Counted from the stretch's first letter, positions 1-8,347 are shown. The stretch: 64,000 bases of DNA from an uncultured Eubacteriales bacterium (GCA_902778995.1 CACYZW010000002.1:17746-81745); one strand, 5' to 3'. Numbers and translations are program-made. Notes: generated by a model from the letters alone, not told the origin.

Positions 1-1
1 C

Positions 2-166
2 TCCGGCAGCAAAAAGGAGAAGATCAAGAAGTACAAGGATGTCAAAAAGCTCCTCAAGGCGCTGAAGGCAGGGAAGGAATACTATGTGCGCGTTCGCATC
101 TACGCCACGATCGATGGTGAGAAGTATTACTCTGCCTGGTCCAAGGTCAAGATTCTGGAGACCTGA
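2..166 (+). CDS. C-terminal fragment of a surface or secreted protein with a fibronectin-III-like end
   Basis: The open frame enters from the left edge and stops at a TGA at 164-166, so only the last 54 residues are visible. They are rich in lysine and end in a stretch with the pattern YYVRVRIY, a short turn, then YYSAWSKVK. That is the typical final pair of strands of the fibronectin type III or Ig-like domains that close many clostridial extracellular proteins. Start, signal peptide and the rest of the domains lie outside the window. The product is inferred to be a secreted or wall-associated protein; its function cannot be told from this fragment. Confidence 0.6.
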   Translation, partial: SGSKKEKIKKYKDVKKLLKALKAGKEYYVRVRIYATIDGEKYYSAWSKVKILET

Positions 167-732
167 GAATCAACGCACATAATTACGGCGCTCTGACGGG
201 TGAGTTTCAACCCCATAATGACCGCAAAACTCCGTATTATCAGTCCAGATAGTCCGGGGTTTTGTGCTTTGCATCTGAAAACAGTGTGTTTCCTTAAGGA
301 AACACCGCAAAAAAACGCCCGCGGCTTTGCCGGTTTAAGCAAATAGGCGTTATGTACGATCTATCACAGCAACGTTCTGCCTTCCATATCAGAAAAAACA
401 GGGGTTTGACAATCTGGAAACCCCCCTTGACGAAAATGGTGAAAAATAGTAATATAGGAGTGACATATTTTACCAGCAATGTGTGACGTCCCCATGACAA
501 CTACAATCTGGAAAGGAGAATTGAACGACGCGCGAGGCGAAAAACTCGGTAACGATTCACACCGCCACGACTACGATGACCTCTTTACAGGCAATACAGT
601 ATCCACGGTGTAAATACATGTAACTGAACGCGGGAGAGACCCGGTGTGGGGGAGTCAGCCCTGCTGCTTATGTCGGTACATTATGCGGCGTTGCTATGAA
701 ATGACGCAGTTATGAAGAAAGGGGTATATGTT
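167..732. other. 566-bp intergenic region with a repeat arm, a hairpin, a promoter and a long leader
   Basis: No convincing gene is present. At 284-308 there is a palindromic junction around TTCCTTAAGGAA that carries one arm of the repeat family TTAAGGAAACACCGCA (294-309). At 401-424 there is a small hairpin, GGGGTTT paired with AAACCCC. A sigma-A promoter follows at 427-455. The remaining 270 bp or so up to the ATG at 733 would be an untranslated leader. It contains AAGGAG at 513-518, but the following TTG is only two bases away and opens just 30 codons, so no gene is called. Confidence 0.5.
427..455 (+). promoter_or_regulatory. Sigma-A promoter upstream of the secreted protein gene
   Basis: TTGACG (427-432) is separated by 17 bp from TAATAT (450-455). 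Transcription would start near 462 and give a leader of about 270 bases before the gene at 733. Confidence 0.55.
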
Positions 733-2142
733 ATGAAGAAGCTAATTTCCTTGCTGTTGGTTGTCATGATGCTTTTCACTGCTGTAAATGCCTTTGCAGA
801 GTCCGGTCGCAGCATACTGAGTCGTTTTCTGAAGGAAACGGACACGAAGACGAAGGATATCGCCCTGCAGCTTCAGAACGGGGAAAAATCTACCGACCTT
901 GTGATCCGTGTTGATGGCGATAACCTTCACCTGGTATCGCGCAATAACGGCGTGGAGGACGGCCATGTTCAGCTGAATCCCACGGGTATCTATGTGGCTT
1001 CCGAAGGCAATGTGACGCTGCTGCGGTATGCCACCATTACCACCGTCGTGCAGGATGCCATCAAAGAGCTGAATTCTATGATGGACGAGGTCATTCAGAG
1101 CATCCCTGAAGAGGCGCTTCCCACGAATGAGGAAATAATGAACGCCGTGAATGAAATGGGCATTCTTGCTTCTGCGATGGAAGCCCAGGAGCAGGCTGAT
1201 GCAGTCACGCTGGGTTCTGCGGCGATATCCTTTGCCGATAAGTTCAAGCCGGAATACATTCTGGACGTTAAAGAGGATCAGGGCAGCATTGCGACCAGCC
1301 TGCGCAGCGATGCCTTCGCAACCGCGCTGGCTGAAGCAGTGGACGAACTGATGTTAAACCCCGACGTTGCTGAACTGGTGAATCGCAAGGCTGCTGCGAA
1401 GGGCGGCAAGACCTTTGCTGATATCCAGAAGGACTGGCTGACGAACCGCGATGCCATCCTGGAAGCCGTCCGCTCCATCCAGAGCACTGAAGCCTTTGAT
1501 GAGAATGGCCACTGGATGTCCCATTTCCAGATTGGCGAGGAATCTGCTGAGCAGAAGGTCATGATGTGCGATACGGACGCCTGGATCAATGTCGAGAACG
1601 GCGCTGCGGATATTGAAGTGTGTGTGGGATACAAGGATGAAGCGCCCCTGCTGGTCTATGATCTTTCAGTGTCCCAGTATTCCTACCTGGAGAAGCTGAC
1701 CGCCGGTGAATCCATTGCTGAGGTTCAGATGAACTTCGAGGAAAAGCAGATCGAGAGCGGAAATGTCTTCGTCACGATTGAAGGCAAGGAAGAGCTCAGG
1801 GCGGAGTTTGGCCCGGATTATCTGTATATGAAGGGGCCGAAGGGCGCCATCAGCACCACTGTGCGTGAAACCTGGACGGGCAAGATCCGCTATGAAGTGT
1901 TCGCGGAGACCGCCGAAGGCAAGGAAGCCTCCATCATCGTTGATTTCTATCAGGATGGCGACAGCCTTGTTTGCGAACTGAATTCCGACGACGCCGATCA
2001 GCCGGCGATGTTCAAGATCAGCCGCATCGACAAGGTGAATATCGAAGACTTGAGCACTTCGGAAAACATCAATGAAATCACCGTTGAAAAGATCAACGCT
2101 GAACTGGAAAGCCTTCTGAAGATGGTCACCAATCTCAAATAA
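733..2142 (+). CDS. Secreted protein of unknown function
   Basis: This 469-residue protein starts with a clear signal peptide: two lysines, a leucine/valine/methionine-rich core, then a probable signal peptidase I site after AFA (near residue 22). There is no lipobox cysteine. The mature part has a mixed helical and strand pattern, acidic overall, with no family motif I recognise. The ATG at 733 is chosen over the in-frame ATG at 712 because AGAAAGGGG (717-724) lies just before it, and because the longer form would put charged residues in front of the signal peptide. A terminator follows at once. It is probably monocistronic and exported; its role is unknown. Confidence 0.75.
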   Translation: MKKLISLLLVVMMLFTAVNAFAESGRSILSRFLKETDTKTKDIALQLQNGEKSTDLVIRVDGDNLHLVSRNNGVEDGHVQLNPTGIYVASEGNVTLLRYATITTVVQDAIKELNSMMDEVIQSIPEEALPTNEEIMNAVNEMGILASAMEAQEQADAVTLGSAAISFADKFKPEYILDVKEDQGSIATSLRSDAFATALAEAVDELMLNPDVAELVNRKAAAKGGKTFADIQKDWLTNRDAILEAVRSIQSTEAFDENGHWMSHFQIGEESAEQKVMMCDTDAWINVENGAADIEVCVGYKDEAPLLVYDLSVSQYSYLEKLTAGESIAEVQMNFEEKQIESGNVFVTIEGKEELRAEFGPDYLYMKGPKGAISTTVRETWTGKIRYEVFAETAEGKEASIIVDFYQDGDSLVCELNSDDADQPAMFKISRIDKVNIEDLSTSENINEITVEKINAELESLLKMVTNLK

Positions 2143-2149
2143 TTGAAGG

Positions 2150-2199
2150 ACAACTGCCCCTGGATCTTCGCATTCATGCAAAGGTCCGGGGCGGTTTTT
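2150..2199 (+). terminator. Rho-independent terminator
   Basis: A GC-rich hairpin with arms CCCCTGGATCTT and AAAGGTCCGGGG, with a mismatch or bulge in the middle, is followed by GGTTTTTC. It sits eight bases after the stop of the secreted protein gene. Confidence 0.7.
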
Positions 2200-2242
2200 C
2201 AATCCAGGTCTTATATGCGCTGAAATGACAAGGAGGATAACC

Positions 2243-2758
2243 ATGCTTGAATTGAGCGTTAAGAGAGTAGACCAGATTCTGCACGAAGAGACTGCGAAAA
2301 CGGAAGAATTACCAACGATTCTTCGCGGGATCTATACCCGGTATCTGCGCCTGTACGAGAGATATTTTGAAGATATGGATGCGCTGAACGACGCCAGGAT
2401 CGCTGAGTTCAGAAAGTATCAGGAAGAAACCGACAGTCTTGTAAGGTATTACTACCTGGATATTCCAGCGGATATCTGTACGCGAATCAAAGAATTCAAT
2501 GACGAGTACGGCAAGAACCTGCTTGGGCCCAATTGGCATGAATGTCTCTGGAAACTCTATGATGATTTCAAAGACGATCAATGGGACAGCGATGGAAGCG
2601 AGAAATACTTTAAGGCAGAGTTTAAAAAACATTCTCTGAAGACCTTCTATGAGGCGATGGAAAGCGTCTTCAGGGATGGCTTCGGTACGAGCAGCAAGGC
2701 TGCTGAGGGTTTAGTCGGCGGAATTGCAGGGCTATTGTTTGGAAAAAAAGACAAGTAA
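2243..2758 (+). CDS. Hypothetical protein, mostly helical, with a glycine-rich C-terminus
   Basis: This 171-residue protein is predicted largely alpha-helical, with many charged and aromatic residues (a YYYLDIP segment near residue 70) and a short hydrophobic glycine/alanine stretch near the end (GLVGGIAGLLFG) followed by KKDK. That tail could insert in or touch a membrane. The ATG at 2243 is preferred because AGGAGG (2231-2236) lies just before it. I do not recognise a family. It is flanked by terminators on both sides, so it looks like a single-gene unit. Confidence 0.7.
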   Translation: MLELSVKRVDQILHEETAKTEELPTILRGIYTRYLRLYERYFEDMDALNDARIAEFRKYQEETDSLVRYYYLDIPADICTRIKEFNDEYGKNLLGPNWHECLWKLYDDFKDDQWDSDGSEKYFKAEFKKHSLKTFYEAMESVFRDGFGTSSKAAEGLVGGIAGLLFGKKDK

Positions 2759-2759
2759 A

Positions 2760-2803
2760 GCATTCGGCAGGCGAATGCGTTCAACCATTTGTTGAAACCT
2801 TTT
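2760..2803 (+). terminator. Tandem hairpins after the helical hypothetical gene
   Basis: Two hairpins follow the stop: GCATTCG/CGAATGC (2760-2778) and GTTCAAC/GTTGAAAC (2779-2798). The second ends in CCTTTT, so this is a plausible terminator. Confidence 0.55.
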
Positions 2804-2844
2804 CGTCGGCAAATCTGACTGAGATTTTCAACGGGGCTTTCACT

Positions 2845-2914
2845 TTACTGGCTGAAATTCAGTCGTTGTGGGAAACACCGCACAGTGCGCCATGAGCATT
2901 GTGCGGTGTTTTCA
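2845..2914. repeat. Dispersed repeat with paired AAACACCGCAC arms
   Basis: The left arm GGGAAACACCGCAC (2870-2883) and right arm GTGCGGTGTTTTC (2901-2913) form a stem of about 13 bp. The loop sequence TGCGCCATGAGCATTG recurs almost unchanged at 37544 and 37601, and the preceding GCTGAAATTCAG at 2851 recurs at 37522. This is therefore a copy of the same element found before radA. The rest of the gap (2914 to 3135) contains a TATAAT at 2991-2996 with a poor -35, which may serve spoVT. Confidence 0.7.
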
Positions 2915-3135
2915 TTAATATGTATGCTGATGAAGGAATTGAAACCTGGGAATCAGCGAAGGTTGGCTTCCACAAAATACGTTATTTTCTTATAATGCAT
3001 AATAACACATGCTTTTACAAACAATCAAATCTGATTTCTGAGACGCTGGATTGCGCATAAAACGTCCGGTTTCGCGCAAAATAGGTGCAAACATGTGAAC
3101 CTGATAGCATTTTGAGCTAATGGAGGGCGTTTTAT

Positions 3136-3690
3136 ATGCGAGCAACGGGCATTGTCAGAAGAATTGACGAGCTGGGAAGGGTAGTCATTCCCAAGGAAAT
3201 CAGGCGGACGCTGAGAATTCGCGAGGGGGACCCTCTGGAAATATTTACCGATCACGACGGTGAGGTCGTTCTGAAAAAATATTCGCCGATCGGCGAGATC
3301 GCAACCATCGCCAAGGACTATACCGATTCCCTGTACCGAACGCTGGGGCATGTGGCGCTGATCAGCGACAGGGACGCCGTCGTTTCCAGCTCCGGCGCCG
3401 CCAAGCGCGAATATGTGGAAAAGCAGCTCAGCCCGGAAGTGGACCAGGTCCTACAGAGCCGCCAGCTGACCCTGTTGAATCTGTCTACAGGCGCAAGGAT
3501 GATCCCCGTCACCGGCGACGACAGGCCGGAGAGCTATTCGGCACAAATCATCGCGCCGATACTGGCGGACGGTGAGATTGTGGGTGGACTGATACTGCTC
3601 AGCCGGGACAGCGGCCTGCAAATGACGGACATAGACCAAAAAGTTGCGGAGACAACGGCGAATATCATCGGCAGACAGATGGAACAGTAA
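3136..3690 (+). CDS. spoVT: Stage V sporulation protein T (AbrB-type transcription factor)
   Basis: This 184-residue protein begins with the SpoVT/AbrB swapped-hairpin DNA-binding domain (residues 1-50: GIVRRIDELGRVVIPKEIRR), followed by a GAF-like sensor domain ending near residue 180. Length and architecture match B. subtilis SpoVT, which tunes forespore sigma-G genes and affects spore germination. The ATG has GGAGG ten bases upstream. The next gene is mazG/yabN, as in the spoVT-yabM-yabN-yabO region of Bacillus, although the yabM flippase gene is absent here. I see no confident sigma-G promoter. Confidence 0.93.
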   Translation: MRATGIVRRIDELGRVVIPKEIRRTLRIREGDPLEIFTDHDGEVVLKKYSPIGEIATIAKDYTDSLYRTLGHVALISDRDAVVSSSGAAKREYVEKQLSPEVDQVLQSRQLTLLNLSTGARMIPVTGDDRPESYSAQIIAPILADGEIVGGLILLSRDSGLQMTDIDQKVAETTANIIGRQMEQ

Positions 3691-3699
3691 AGACGCACC

Positions 3700-3728
3700 T
3701 TGTCGGACTGGATTTTATGTGTTATAAT
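3700..3728 (+). promoter_or_regulatory. Extended -10 sigma-A promoter of the mazG gene
   Basis: TTGTCG (3700-3705), 17 bp, then TGT-TATAAT with the -10 hexamer at 3723-3728. The predicted leader to the ATG at 4019 is about 285 bases. I could not match that leader to a known riboswitch or T-box, and its short open frame (3717-3908) has no ribosome binding site. Confidence 0.6.
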
Positions 3729-4018
3729 GGAGAAAAGAGTGCGCTTCAAAAGTCAGGCGTTGCAGGCTCGAGCGGCTATTCTGTGAACGAATGTCAGGAT
3801 CATGCTTTGAATGCCTTTGACTCGTGCGATACCCTGATGCAGGCGAGCCGCGTGCAGATCGTTCAAAAGCCGGCATGGCGGAAGACCACAGCTACAGCGG
3901 GCCCCTGAGGTAAGGCTTGACGCCGCGGTTTCAGCGGAAAAGCCGACGGACTTCCTTGCTCAGGATTTTTGAAACACACTCCAATTATGGATCGTGTGTA
4001 TCCGAGCGGAGGCCTGAC

Positions 4019-5410
4019 ATGGGAAAGATTACGATTGTCGGCGTGGGCTGGAGTATGGGAGAGTTGACACTGGATGCCATTGACGCGCTGAAGCGCGGCG
4101 ATGCTGTCATACTGCACACAGACAGGTGCGGCTGTGCCCGATGGCTCGATGAAAACCGCATTCCCTATGTATCGTTGGATGCGCTGTATGATAACTGCGA
4201 AGACTTCGACGCTCATGCGGACGCGGTCGCTCAAGCCGTCCTGAAGGCCGGCATGGACGGGAATGTGACCTACGCAGTTTGTGACGTGCGGGATCAAAGC
4301 GTTCCAAGGCTGATCAAAGGCGCACAGGGCGATGTGCGCGTCATTCCGGGACCTCCGGTTGAGGGTGAGCTACTGGCGCTGACACAGCGTGAAACACGCC
4401 TGGTAGCGGCGTCAGAATGGGAGGATTTTCATCCGGCTGCCCGGGAAAACTGCCTGATCCGGGAGATAGACACCCGCGAACTCGCGGCGGAAATCAAGCT
4501 CAGACTGATGGACGTCTATCCCGAGGAATGGGACGTTTGGCTCATGCAGGGGGAAGAGGCGCCCGTCTCCATTCCCCTGTACACATTGGACAGGGGAGAG
4601 CGGTTTGACCACAGGACCTGCGCGTTGATTCCCGCCTTTACTTCGATCACCGAATTGGAGCGCTATGATTTTGAACACCTGAACGCGATTATACGCAGGC
4701 TTTGCGCGCCGAACGGCTGCCCGTGGGACAGGGTACAGACCCACGCCTCCCTTAGAACCTGCCTGCTGGAGGAAACCTACGAGGTCATTGACGCAATCGA
4801 CGAAGGGGATGCCAATCGCCTGTACGATGAGCTGGGTGATCTGCTGATGCTGGTGGTGCTCCACGCCGAAATCGCAAGGCGACACGGTGAATTTGATATG
4901 ACAGACATCACCACGTCCATCTGCGAAAAGCTGATAAAAAGACATACCCACATATTCGGAAGCGACAGCGCGCAAAACGAAGAGGAGGTCTTGCACCTGT
5001 GGAACAGGAACAAGATGGCGGAGCGCAATCAGAATACGCGCACTGAAACGCTTCAATCTGTCGTCAGAACGCTTCCGGCGATGCTCAGAGCGATAAAGGT
5101 GCTCAAACGCAGCGCCGATGCAGGTTTGGAAGATCGGAACGTCGAATCAGCCCTCAGTCGCTGCGAGGCGCTGATTCATCAATCATGGACAGACGGTGAT
5201 GTCGAAACGCATTTCGGTGAACTTCTGCTGGCATTGGCCGGAGTGGCCCGACTGATCCAAGTGGATCCGGAAATCGCTTTGAACAAAAGCGTAAACCGAT
5301 TTATCGAAAGGTTTGCAGCAATCGAGGGCGAGGTCCGCGAAAAAGGTGCGCAATTGGGTGAGTTGGACGAAGAAACATTGAGAAAATATTGGCATTTAGT
5401 AAAATTGTGA
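4019..5410 (+). CDS. mazG: MazG-family nucleotide pyrophosphohydrolase with N-terminal methylase-like domain (YabN type)
   Basis: This 463-residue protein joins a shortened tetrapyrrole-methylase-like domain (about residues 1-200, starting ITIVGVGWSMG) to a MazG pyrophosphohydrolase domain. The MazG metal site is visible as EETYEVIDAI followed by DELGD near residues 255-280, and the CPWD motif of MazG lies just before it. MazG enzymes hydrolyse NTPs to NMP and PPi. The start at 4019 has GGAGG at 4009-4013; the longer open frame upstream has no such site. Residues after about 350 form a second, MazG-like helical half. Position after spoVT and before rqcP/yabO matches Bacillus yabN. Confidence 0.9.
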   Translation: MGKITIVGVGWSMGELTLDAIDALKRGDAVILHTDRCGCARWLDENRIPYVSLDALYDNCEDFDAHADAVAQAVLKAGMDGNVTYAVCDVRDQSVPRLIKGAQGDVRVIPGPPVEGELLALTQRETRLVAASEWEDFHPAARENCLIREIDTRELAAEIKLRLMDVYPEEWDVWLMQGEEAPVSIPLYTLDRGERFDHRTCALIPAFTSITELERYDFEHLNAIIRRLCAPNGCPWDRVQTHASLRTCLLEETYEVIDAIDEGDANRLYDELGDLLMLVVLHAEIARRHGEFDMTDITTSICEKLIKRHTHIFGSDSAQNEEEVLHLWNRNKMAERNQNTRTETLQSVVRTLPAMLRAIKVLKRSADAGLEDRNVESALSRCEALIHQSWTDGDVETHFGELLLALAGVARLIQVDPEIALNKSVNRFIERFAAIEGEVREKGAQLGELDEETLRKYWHLVKL

Positions 5411-5529
5411 TAGAGCAAAGAATACAGGCAGGAAACCGGACCTACAGGCGCGAATACACTCAATATTGCGCTCAATGAAATTGGTTTATTGTGCTCAATT
5501 TGCTTATCATATCTGGAGGTGTATTCTTT

Positions 5530-5799
5530 ATGAACAAGGCGACCCTGATTGCCAAAATGGCAGAGAAATCCGAGCTGAGCAAGAAGCAGGCTGAAGCTGC
5601 GCTGAATGCTTTTACCGACACCATCACCGAGGCGCTGAAGGCAGGCGACAAGGTGCAGCTGATGGGATTTGGTACTTTTGAGGTAAAGGAGCGCGGTGCC
5701 CGTACCGGCCGCAAGCCCTCTACTGGTGAGACCATTGAGATTCCCGCCAAGAAGACGCCCTCTTTCAAAGCGGGCAAGGGCTTCAAGGATCAGTTCTAA
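5530..5799 (+). CDS. hup: HU-family DNA-binding protein
   Basis: This is an 89-residue HU protein with the usual layout: N-terminal helices (MNKATLIAKMAEKS), the GFGTFEVKERGAR strand, the ARTGRKPSTGE arm and the PSFKAGKGFKD C-terminus. It bends and compacts DNA without sequence preference. GGAGGT at 5515-5520 supports the ATG at 5530 rather than the earlier open frame. It sits between mazG and rqcP, as hup genes often do in Clostridia. Codon use looks biased toward common codons, which fits high expression. Confidence 0.95.
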   Translation: MNKATLIAKMAEKSELSKKQAEAALNAFTDTITEALKAGDKVQLMGFGTFEVKERGARTGRKPSTGETIEIPAKKTPSFKAGKGFKDQF

Positions 5800-5813
5800 G
5801 ACTTTGTGCATTG

Positions 5814-5842
5814 ACAGGGCGCTTCCGACAGGGAGTGCCCTG
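5814..5842 (+). terminator. Hairpin between hup and rqcP
   Basis: The arms CAGGGCGCTTCC and GGGAGTGCCCTG pair around a GACA loop. There is no clear U-tract (TTCCATTG follows), so it may be a partial terminator or an mRNA-stabilising stem that separates abundant hup mRNA from rqcP. Confidence 0.45.
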
Positions 5843-5881
5843 TTCCATTGATTGCGGATTCCTTCGAGAGGAGTATGAAAC

Positions 5882-6181
5882 ATGAGCCGAAAAGCCATAG
5901 AGGCCAAAAAACCCGTGGAACGCACCGTGGCGACCTCCATACGTTTGGATAAATTTCTCAAAATATCAAGGATCATCAAACGCAGAAGCGTTGCAAACGA
6001 CGCCTGCTCCACCGGCCATGTCACGGTCAACGGCAAGGAAGGCAAGCCCGGTACCGACGTCAGGGTGGGGGATGTGCTGGGTATTCGCTTTGGCGACAAG
6101 TACAGTGAATACGAAATACTGTCCATCGCCGAGCATGCCGCCAAGCAGGACGCGGCATCCATGTACCGCGCAAAGCCATGA
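5882..6181 (+). CDS. rqcP: S4-domain RNA-binding protein RqcP (YabO)
   Basis: This 99-residue protein is one S4 domain: SIRLDKFLKISRIIKRRSVANDAC near residues 20-43, then GHVTVNGKEGKPGTDVRVGD. In Bacillus, RqcP works with RqcH in ribosome-associated quality control, helping alanine-tail elongation on 60S-like (50S) subunits carrying stalled chains. It is slightly longer than the usual 86 residues because of an N-terminal lysine-rich extension. GAGAGGAG precedes the ATG. Its stop overlaps the start of ispDF by four bases (ATGA), so the two are translationally coupled. Confidence 0.9.
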   Translation: MSRKAIEAKKPVERTVATSIRLDKFLKISRIIKRRSVANDACSTGHVTVNGKEGKPGTDVRVGDVLGIRFGDKYSEYEILSIAEHAAKQDAASMYRAKP

Positions 6182-7350
6182 AGTGCTGGGCTATCATTGT
6201 GGCCGCAGGGCGGGGAACCCGTGCCGGCCTTGGCATGAACAAGGTATTTTACCCCGTCGATGGGCGATCGGCCCTCGGACGCTGCCTGGACGCAATCGAG
6301 CGCTCCGGGCGATTTGACGGGGCGGTCGTCGTCCTCTCCGCCGAGGATGAAGCGTGTTTTGCGGCGCTGCGGGACAGGGAAGGCCCCTTTGACATCGTAA
6401 AGGGGACGGCGCCTGGCGGAGAAACCCGGCGGGATTCCGTGCGCAACGGGCTGCTGAGGCTGCCGGAGGACACGGACATCGTAGCGATTCACGACGCTGC
6501 GCGCCCCTTTGTCAGCGCAAAAATCATCGATGCAACACTGGAATCCGCATGTTCCTGCGGCAGCGGCGTGATTTCGACGCCGGTGGTGGATACCATCAAA
6601 CAGATCGGCGACGACGGTCACGTGACCACACTGGATCGAAACGCGCTGCGCGCCGTGCAGACGCCCCAGTGTTTTGACTACCGGAGCATATTGAAGGCTC
6701 ATATCAGGGCCAGGGACGAGGGATTGACCGTGACGGACGACGCCATGCTGTACGAGCATTATTATGGGAACATCGGCCTTGTGACGACTGACGACGCGGC
6801 GGAGAACATCAAATTGACGACGAAGGCAGATTTTGACGCGCACAACAGAATGGAAATGACGGATGTGCGGGTCGGCTACGGCTATGACGCCCACCGGCTG
6901 GTACAGGGGCGCAGATTGGTACTGTGCGGCGTGGAGATAGCCCACGACCGGGGTCTGGACGGCCATTCAGACGCGGATGTGGCCGTGCACGCATTGATGG
7001 ATGCGCTGCTTGGCGCGCTGGCCCTGGGCGACATCGGCAGGCACTTTCCCGACAACGATCCTCAATACAAGGACGCGGATTCCATGAAGCTCCTTGCGTC
7101 GGTGATGGGCCTGATTTCAAGAAAGGGCTATGCCGTGGGCAACGCGGACGTCACCATCGTGGCCCAGAAGCCCAAACTCGCCGGATATATGGCCCGGATG
7201 CGCAGGAGACTGGCCGAGGGACTGGAGGTTGACGAGGATCGCGTGAACGTCAAGGCTACCACCACGGAGCGCATGGGCTTCGAGGGAGAGGAGCTGGGCA
7301 TTTCTGCCCAGGCCACCGTATTGCTTTATCGAAAGGCAGGTATAAAATAA
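6178..7350 (+). CDS. ispDF: Bifunctional IspD/IspF enzyme of the MEP isoprenoid pathway
   Basis: The 390-residue product fuses two enzymes. Residues 1 to about 225 are IspD (MEP cytidylyltransferase): IIVAAGRGTR nucleotide-binding start, then HDAARPF. Residues about 230-388 are IspF (ME-cPP synthase): YDAHRLVQGRRLVLCGV, GHSDADVAVHALMDALLGA with Asp/His metal ligands, and the conserved KATTTERMGF near the end. IspD and IspF act two steps apart in the pathway, and fused forms occur in alpha- and epsilon-proteobacteria and some Clostridia. The first Lys of the usual AGRGTRxxxxxxK signature appears at MNKVF. Translation is coupled to rqcP. Confidence 0.95.
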   Translation: MKCWAIIVAAGRGTRAGLGMNKVFYPVDGRSALGRCLDAIERSGRFDGAVVVLSAEDEACFAALRDREGPFDIVKGTAPGGETRRDSVRNGLLRLPEDTDIVAIHDAARPFVSAKIIDATLESACSCGSGVISTPVVDTIKQIGDDGHVTTLDRNALRAVQTPQCFDYRSILKAHIRARDEGLTVTDDAMLYEHYYGNIGLVTTDDAAENIKLTTKADFDAHNRMEMTDVRVGYGYDAHRLVQGRRLVLCGVEIAHDRGLDGHSDADVAVHALMDALLGALALGDIGRHFPDNDPQYKDADSMKLLASVMGLISRKGYAVGNADVTIVAQKPKLAGYMARMRRRLAEGLEVDEDRVNVKATTTERMGFEGEELGISAQATVLLYRKAGIK

Positions 7351-7352
7351 AC

Positions 7353-8045
7353 ATGATCGGAATTATATGCGCCCTTGAAATAGAGGCTGAAAAGCTAAAG
7401 GCGAACATGACTCAATCCGAGATCAGCCACATCGGCAGGCTCAGCTTTACATCCGGTGAACTGATGGGGCAAAAAACGGTTATCGGCATGGCGGGCATAG
7501 GCAAGGTCAACGCCGCCATGTGCGCGCAGGCCATGATCATGCGCTACGCGCCGTCGTTGATCGTCAATTCCGGCGTCGCGGGCAGCCTCAGCGCGCAGCT
7601 GAGCATCGGCGACATCGCCGTGGGCACGGGCGTGGTGGAGCACGATTTTGACACCACCGCCGTAGGTGATCCGCCCGCGTTCTTTGCCGAGCTGAACGGC
7701 GATACCTTCCCCTGCGATAAGGATGCCGTCCGGGGTATTTTGCGCGCCGCCGAGATCGAAGGCGTCCACGCTGTGCCCGCGAAGATAGCCTCAGGGGATC
7801 AATTCATCAGCGAGGCGTCCGTCAAGTCGCGCATCGTGGAACTGTTCGATGCCCAGGCCTGCGAAATGGAGGCTGGCGCGATTGCCCATGTATGCTACTA
7901 TAACGGCGTCAGATGCGCTGTTATACGCGCCATCTCCGACAGCACCGACGGCGAACATGAGGTGGAATTCTACAAGTTCCTGCCTGTCGCCGCCGACAAT
8001 TCGGCCCGGGTAATGATGACCTTTTTGAAGGGGATGAGCGCATAA
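7353..8045 (+). CDS. mtnN: 5'-methylthioadenosine/S-adenosylhomocysteine nucleosidase
   Basis: This 230-residue protein spans the whole Pfs/MtnN fold. It starts with IGIICALEIEAEKL, contains GIGKVNAAMCAQAMI, VNSGVAGSL and the substrate-binding segment ACEMEAGAIAHVCY, and ends with an ISDS motif whose Asp (DSTDG) would be the catalytic acid. It cleaves adenine from MTA and SAH, recycling by-products of SAM-dependent reactions. It starts two bases after ispDF and probably shares its transcript. The ribosome binding site is weak (AAAGGCAGG at some distance). Confidence 0.94.
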   Translation: MIGIICALEIEAEKLKANMTQSEISHIGRLSFTSGELMGQKTVIGMAGIGKVNAAMCAQAMIMRYAPSLIVNSGVAGSLSAQLSIGDIAVGTGVVEHDFDTTAVGDPPAFFAELNGDTFPCDKDAVRGILRAAEIEGVHAVPAKIASGDQFISEASVKSRIVELFDAQACEMEAGAIAHVCYYNGVRCAVIRAISDSTDGEHEVEFYKFLPVAADNSARVMMTFLKGMSA

Positions 8046-8347
8046 ACTGCTACTGCTCAGCCTCCGGCTTCACTGTAACGGTCAAAAGGGGACAGGTTCC
8101 CCTTCAAACAGGCGCGGCGGTTCAGTCCGAAGGATTGAACCGTCCGCGTCCCGACCTTTGGCCGGGGTGGAAAACCCGAAGGGTTTTCCACCTTGACAAC
8201 CCCCCTGACAGGTTTTGCTTGATTATTGAAAAGAATCTGACCTCAAAATGGTTGAGGGGCCGGCGTCCACGCTGACCCCGAATGGAAACGGGAACCCTGG
8301 CCTGTAAACTGAAAACCAAAATAGTCAGTAAAAATCAAATTTACCTC
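8046..8347. repeat. Gene-free stretch with three successive hairpins
   Basis: After mtnN there are three perfect or near-perfect hairpins in 110 bp: AAGGGG/CCCCTT (about 8085-8103), CGGTTCAGTCC-GAA-GGATTGAACCG (8118-8142), and GGTGGAAAACCC-GAA-GGGTTTTCCACC (8166-8192). The last two share the same GAA loop. None is followed by a strong T-run. From 8200 to 8347 I see nothing further. The hairpins may terminate mtnN transcription or be remnants of a dispersed repeat. Confidence 0.6.

Noticed and set aside
521-613. TTG-initiated 30-codon frame after AAGGAG
   Set aside because: The site-to-start distance is only two bases and the product has no features.
2954-2996. Strong promoter before spoVT
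   Set aside because: TATAAT at 2991 is good but no -35 at workable distance was found, and a sigma-G site could not be assigned.
3717-3908. 63-codon frame in the leader before mazG
   Set aside because: No ribosome binding site, starts on top of the -10 region, and no recognisable features.
5179-6966. 595-codon open frame on the minus strand across mazG, hup, rqcP and ispDF
   Set aside because: It is an antisense shadow of four well-identified genes in GC-rich DNA.
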